The notes under the pieces are model-generated. The model had not been told where the DNA came from. It worked only from the letters and a program-made list of their open reading frames with translations, and searched no databases. Below are positions 62,835 to 64,000 of a DNA stretch of 64,000 nt, piece by piece. The stretch comes from Myxococcales bacterium (GTDB taxonomy: Bacteria > Myxococcota_A > UBA9160 > UBA4427), in contig DUCN01000074.1 in assembly GCA_012959805.1 (NCBI GenBank), forward strand, positions 437 to 64,436, in the 5' to 3' direction. Every line of letters begins with the position of its first letter. The first letter of the stretch is position 1. Position numbers and translations under genes: made by a program.

Positions 62835-63962
62835 CTAGAGACCTCCCAAACTGGCAATTCGCTCATAGTGGTAATCCGCGTCTCCGAACGTCGGACGCAC
62901 CCATTTCGATCGTTTCAGATAGAGCTGGATGTCGTATTCCCACGTATATCCGACGCCGCCATGGAGCTGGACGCCCATGATCCCGGCCGCCGGAAACGCG
63001 TCGCTGCAATACGCCTTGGCCCGCGATACAGCGATCCTTGCGTCCGGGGCATCCTGATCCAATGCCCAGACCGCGTAGTAGACAAGCGACCTAAACGATT
63101 CGACATCGACATAGATCTCGGCCAGAGGATGCTTCACACCCTGAAACTTCCCGATCGGCTCGTCGAACTGAATCCGTTCCTTCGCAAATTTCGTCGTCAT
63201 CTCAAGCGCCGCTTCGGCCGCACCGACCGCCTCGGCGGTCACCAGCGCCGCACCGAGATCGAGCAACCATTCCGCAGCAGGCCAACCTCCGTTCGTCTCA
63301 CCCAGAACGCAGTCGATGCTCACACGAACATCTCGAAGCGATAGACGCCCCCCACGCTTCGTTAGGTCCATCCCGTCGAAGCGCTCGACCGAAACACCTT
63401 TATCCGACCCGTCCACCACAACTAACGAGATCGCTTCGGGATCCGCCCCCGTCCGCACAGCGACCACGAATGAATTCGCCGAACCCACATCGGTCACAAA
63501 TAGTTTTTCGCCCGACAGCACCCATTCGTCACCATCGGGCTTAGCGAATGTCTCTATCCCCTCCGGTGCGAGCGAATCGCTTCGTTCGAGAAAGGCGAAG
63601 GTTCCGACCCTTGAACCATCGGCCAAAGCAGGCAGCCAGCGTGCGTGTTGATTCGAAGTACCAAATCGCTCGATGGCCTTCGCCGCAAGGACCGTCGAAA
63701 TCAGAGGCGAAGGAAAGAGCGAACGCCCCGTCTCTTCGAGAACGACGAGCAAGGTTTCGAGATCGAGGCCGACGCCACCATGTTCTTCCGGAACACAGAG
63801 TCCGACCCAACCCAGTTCGGCCATCCGAGCCCAAAGCGCCGAATCGAATCCCGACTCGGAGCAAACATCCTCTCGAACTCGAGTGAGCGGCGCATTCTGA
63901 TCGAGGAATTTACGAACTTCTGCACGAAGCAGATCCTGCTCCTCGGAAAAGCCAAAATTCAT
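62835..63962 (-). CDS. Acyl-CoA dehydrogenase, shorter partner of a pair
   Basis: A 375-residue ACAD. Blocks are WVGLCVPEEHGGVGLDLETL, a divergent middle, FDEPIGKFQGVKHPLAEIYV and QLHGGVGYTWEYDIQLYLKR. It is the first gene of an operon of three with the longer partner and bolA. GGAG about 8 bases before ATG 63962 is the ribosome site. Confidence 0.9.
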   Translation of the reverse strand: MNFGFSEEQDLLRAEVRKFLDQNAPLTRVREDVCSESGFDSALWARMAELGWVGLCVPEEHGGVGLDLETLLVVLEETGRSLFPSPLISTVLAAKAIERFGTSNQHARWLPALADGSRVGTFAFLERSDSLAPEGIETFAKPDGDEWVLSGEKLFVTDVGSANSFVVAVRTGADPEAISLVVVDGSDKGVSVERFDGMDLTKRGGRLSLRDVRVSIDCVLGETNGGWPAAEWLLDLGAALVTAEAVGAAEAALEMTTKFAKERIQFDEPIGKFQGVKHPLAEIYVDVESFRSLVYYAVWALDQDAPDARIAVSRAKAYCSDAFPAAGIMGVQLHGGVGYTWEYDIQLYLKRSKWVRPTFGDADYHYERIASLGGL

Positions 63963-64000
63963 GGTGATCTCCTGATGGGCGAGCGAAAAACCCTCAAACT

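Overview
The window (64 kb, GC-rich, densely coding, short gaps) looks like a chromosomal piece of a Gram-negative bacterium with an aerobic, lipid-oxidising lifestyle. KDO-8-phosphate synthase implies LPS. A COQ4-type protein hints at ubiquinone. Two deazaflavin (F420)-type oxidoreductases, LL-diaminopimelate aminotransferase, five acyl-CoA dehydrogenases, four short-chain dehydrogenases and an alpha-methylacyl-CoA racemase-type protein fit a deltaproteobacteria-related lineage such as Myxococcota or Binatota-like bacteria. That placement is an inference from gene content, not a phylogeny. I see no phage, integrase, intact insertion sequence or CRISPR array.

Layout. 1-9 kb: metG (cut by the window edge), a PuuD-type membrane protein facing a separate cytochrome c lipoprotein, a DUF547 protein, a MerA-like flavoprotein with a VTT-domain membrane protein, an MFS exporter and a decayed vWA gene. 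9-14 kb: tRNA-His, coq4 divergent from a TetR gene, a decayed DUF202-like gene, an F420-type reductase, and a second TetR gene divergent from a diiron ferritin-like protein. 14-22 kb: a fused arginine-to-proline enzyme (AgrE type), a glutaredoxin, a GC-rich leader with five potential helices ending in a terminator, dapL, an acyl-CoA dehydrogenase, kdsA and a phosphoesterase. 22-29 kb: an exported protein of unknown function, a diacylglycerol-kinase-family enzyme followed by a nucleotidyltransferase-like protein resembling Tam41, two SDRs, a HIT protein and a DUF218 protein. 29-38 kb: a plus-strand run of M1 aminopeptidase, a PA0069-type radical SAM protein with a His/Asp-rich insert, DUF3626, signal peptidase I, an ABC-class ATPase and a zinc deacylase. 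38-45 kb: a broken SnoaL-like gene, an LLM-class flavin enzyme, two SDRs, a Tat-exported aldo/keto reductase, and a first pair of acyl-CoA dehydrogenases. 45-58 kb: sucA, a truncated 3-methyladenine glycosylase remnant, cupin, hydrolase, Nudix, SPFH, a CoA transferase/racemase, ketopantoate reductase, threonine aldolase, LysE, ferredoxin, a HAD nucleotidase and pabB. 58-64 kb: a DHH phosphodiesterase, DAHP synthase under a newly spotted aromatic leader-peptide attenuator, a 750-bp stretch without a gene, BolA, and a second acyl-CoA dehydrogenase pair.

The most striking find is at 59.35-59.51 kb. A 33-residue ORF packed with Phe, Tyr and Trp codons is followed by an 11-bp terminator hairpin with eight T residues, directly before the gene for the first enzyme of aromatic amino acid synthesis. 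An upstream segment can pair with the terminator arm. Other points of interest are the fused arginine catabolic enzyme, the lipid kinase/Tam41-like gene pair, the candidate structured RNA, and four gene remnants caught in decay.
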